Source of the DNA: Lachnospiraceae bacterium
GTDB taxonomy: Bacteria; Bacillota; Clostridia; Lachnospirales; Lachnospiraceae
Assembly (NCBI GenBank): GCA_016282215.1
Contig: JAEEKC010000402.1
Span: forward strand, 1-5,345
Direction: 5' to 3'
Length of the DNA: 5,345 nucleotides
The notes under the pieces: generated by a model
What the model saw: the letters and a program-made list of their open reading frames with translations, nothing else
Database searches by the model: none
What the model was told of the DNA's origin: nothing
Shown: piece after piece, positions 4,724 through 5,345 of the stretch
How the letters are laid out: each line of letters starts with the position of its first letter
How positions within the stretch are numbered: position 1 is the first letter of the stretch
Made by a program: the position numbers and the translations under genes

Positions 4724-5345
4724 ATGCTGAGTGTAGTAAAAAGAAATGCAACGGTAGCGGAGTTTGACTTAAACAAGATCAAGGATGCCATTATGAAGGC
4801 TTTTGTGGCAACCGACATGGAGTATACCAATGATGTCATCGATCTTCTGGCGCTTCGCGTGACCGCTGATTTTCAGGAGAAGGTCAAAGAAAAACAGATC
4901 CATATCGAAGATGTACAGGATTCTGTGGAACGTGTTTTGGAGCAGACCGGTTATACGGATGTGGCAAAGGCCTATATCCTCTATAGAAAGCAGAGAGAAA
5001 AACTTCGTACCATGAAGTCCACGATCCTGGATTACAAGGACGTGGTAAACAGTTATGTAAAAGTAGAAGACTGGCGTGTCAAGGAAAACTCCACCGTGAC
5101 TTATTCCGTCGGCGGACTGATCCTTTCCAATTCCGGCGCCGTTACCGCCAATTACTGGCTGTCCGAGATCTATGATGAAGAGATTGCGGAAGCACACCGC
5201 AATGCGGATATTCATATTCATGATCTGTCCATGCTGACCGGTTACTGCGCAGGCTGGAGCTTAAAGCAGCTGATCCAGGAAGGTCTCGGCGGCATTACCG
5301 GCAAGATCACTTCCGCTCCGGCGGCACATCTTTGTGTACTCTGTA
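4724..5345 (+). CDS. nrdD: Anaerobic (class III) ribonucleoside-triphosphate reductase, 5' part
   Basis: The first 207 residues of an oxygen-sensitive glycyl-radical enzyme that reduces ribonucleoside triphosphates to dNTPs, in this class commonly with formate as reductant. Residues about 3-92 are an ATP-cone: VVKRNATVAEFDLNKIKDAI at the start, then the later helices with VERVLEQTGYTDVAKAYILY. This regulatory domain binds ATP (activating) or dATP (inhibiting). The catalytic barrel begins around residue 120, with TVTYSVGGLILSNSG (124-138), NADIHIHDL (160-168) and YCAGWSL (174-180), all characteristic of NrdD. Cys175 is a likely candidate for the active-site thiyl cysteine; that is inference. 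The frame runs off the window edge, so the C-terminal zinc site and glycyl radical motif cannot be checked. The activase gene nrdG would be expected just downstream, also outside. The ATG at 4724 has a good ribosome site, AGAGGG. Regulation by NrdR is suggested by the upstream boxes. Confidence 0.95.
   Translation, partial: MLSVVKRNATVAEFDLNKIKDAIMKAFVATDMEYTNDVIDLLALRVTADFQEKVKEKQIHIEDVQDSVERVLEQTGYTDVAKAYILYRKQREKLRTMKSTILDYKDVVNSYVKVEDWRVKENSTVTYSVGGLILSNSGAVTANYWLSEIYDEEIAEAHRNADIHIHDLSMLTGYCAGWSLKQLIQEGLGGITGKITSAPAAHLCVLC

Noticed and set aside
1..5345. Mobile element, defence island or CRISPR array
   Set aside because: No transposase, integrase, nuclease, spacer-repeat pattern or terminal inverted repeats with target duplications can be seen; the genes are core functions.

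Overview
The window looks like ordinary chromosomal DNA of a low-to-mid-GC anaerobic Firmicute, most likely a clostridium of the Lachnospiraceae type. This is inferred from four things: a GGGtGRT-family protein, an oxygen-independent class III ribonucleotide reductase, a lysine-tailed HU protein, and Gram-positive style sigma-A promoters and purine-rich ribosome binding sites. I see no insertion sequence, integrase, CRISPR array, tRNA, rRNA, or phage or toxin gene. I did not find a convincing undescribed system; the interest lies in regulatory architecture and in one expanded RNA methyltransferase.

Layout. Bases 1-272 are the 3' end of a + strand gene for a GGGtGRT protein. It meets, tail to tail, a long - strand gene (394-2358) for an RsmB/RsmF (NOL1/NOP2/Sun) family RNA m5C methyltransferase. 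The two share a bidirectional terminator at 311-336. The methyltransferase gene is divergent from the HU gene (2652-2960, +). The 293-bp region between them holds a good sigma-A-like promoter for each side and several inverted repeats. HU ends in a perfect GC-rich terminator hairpin (2989-3014). Next comes a TTG-started TPR lipoprotein gene (3103-4227, +), closed by another strong terminator (4299-4336).

A roughly 500-bp intergenic region then leads to nrdD (4724 to the window end, +). It holds two NrdR-box-like 16-mers exactly 32 bp apart (4451-4466 and 4483-4498), a near-consensus promoter (4517-4545) and a leader of about 172 nt. nrdD is cut off by the window edge after 207 codons.

How the genes fit together. 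There is no large operon: almost every gene appears to be its own transcription unit with its own terminator. The functions are housekeeping: RNA modification, nucleoid structure, an envelope-anchored TPR scaffold, and anaerobic dNTP synthesis. The best-supported regulatory inference is control of nrdD by NrdR, the repressor that senses ATP/dATP.
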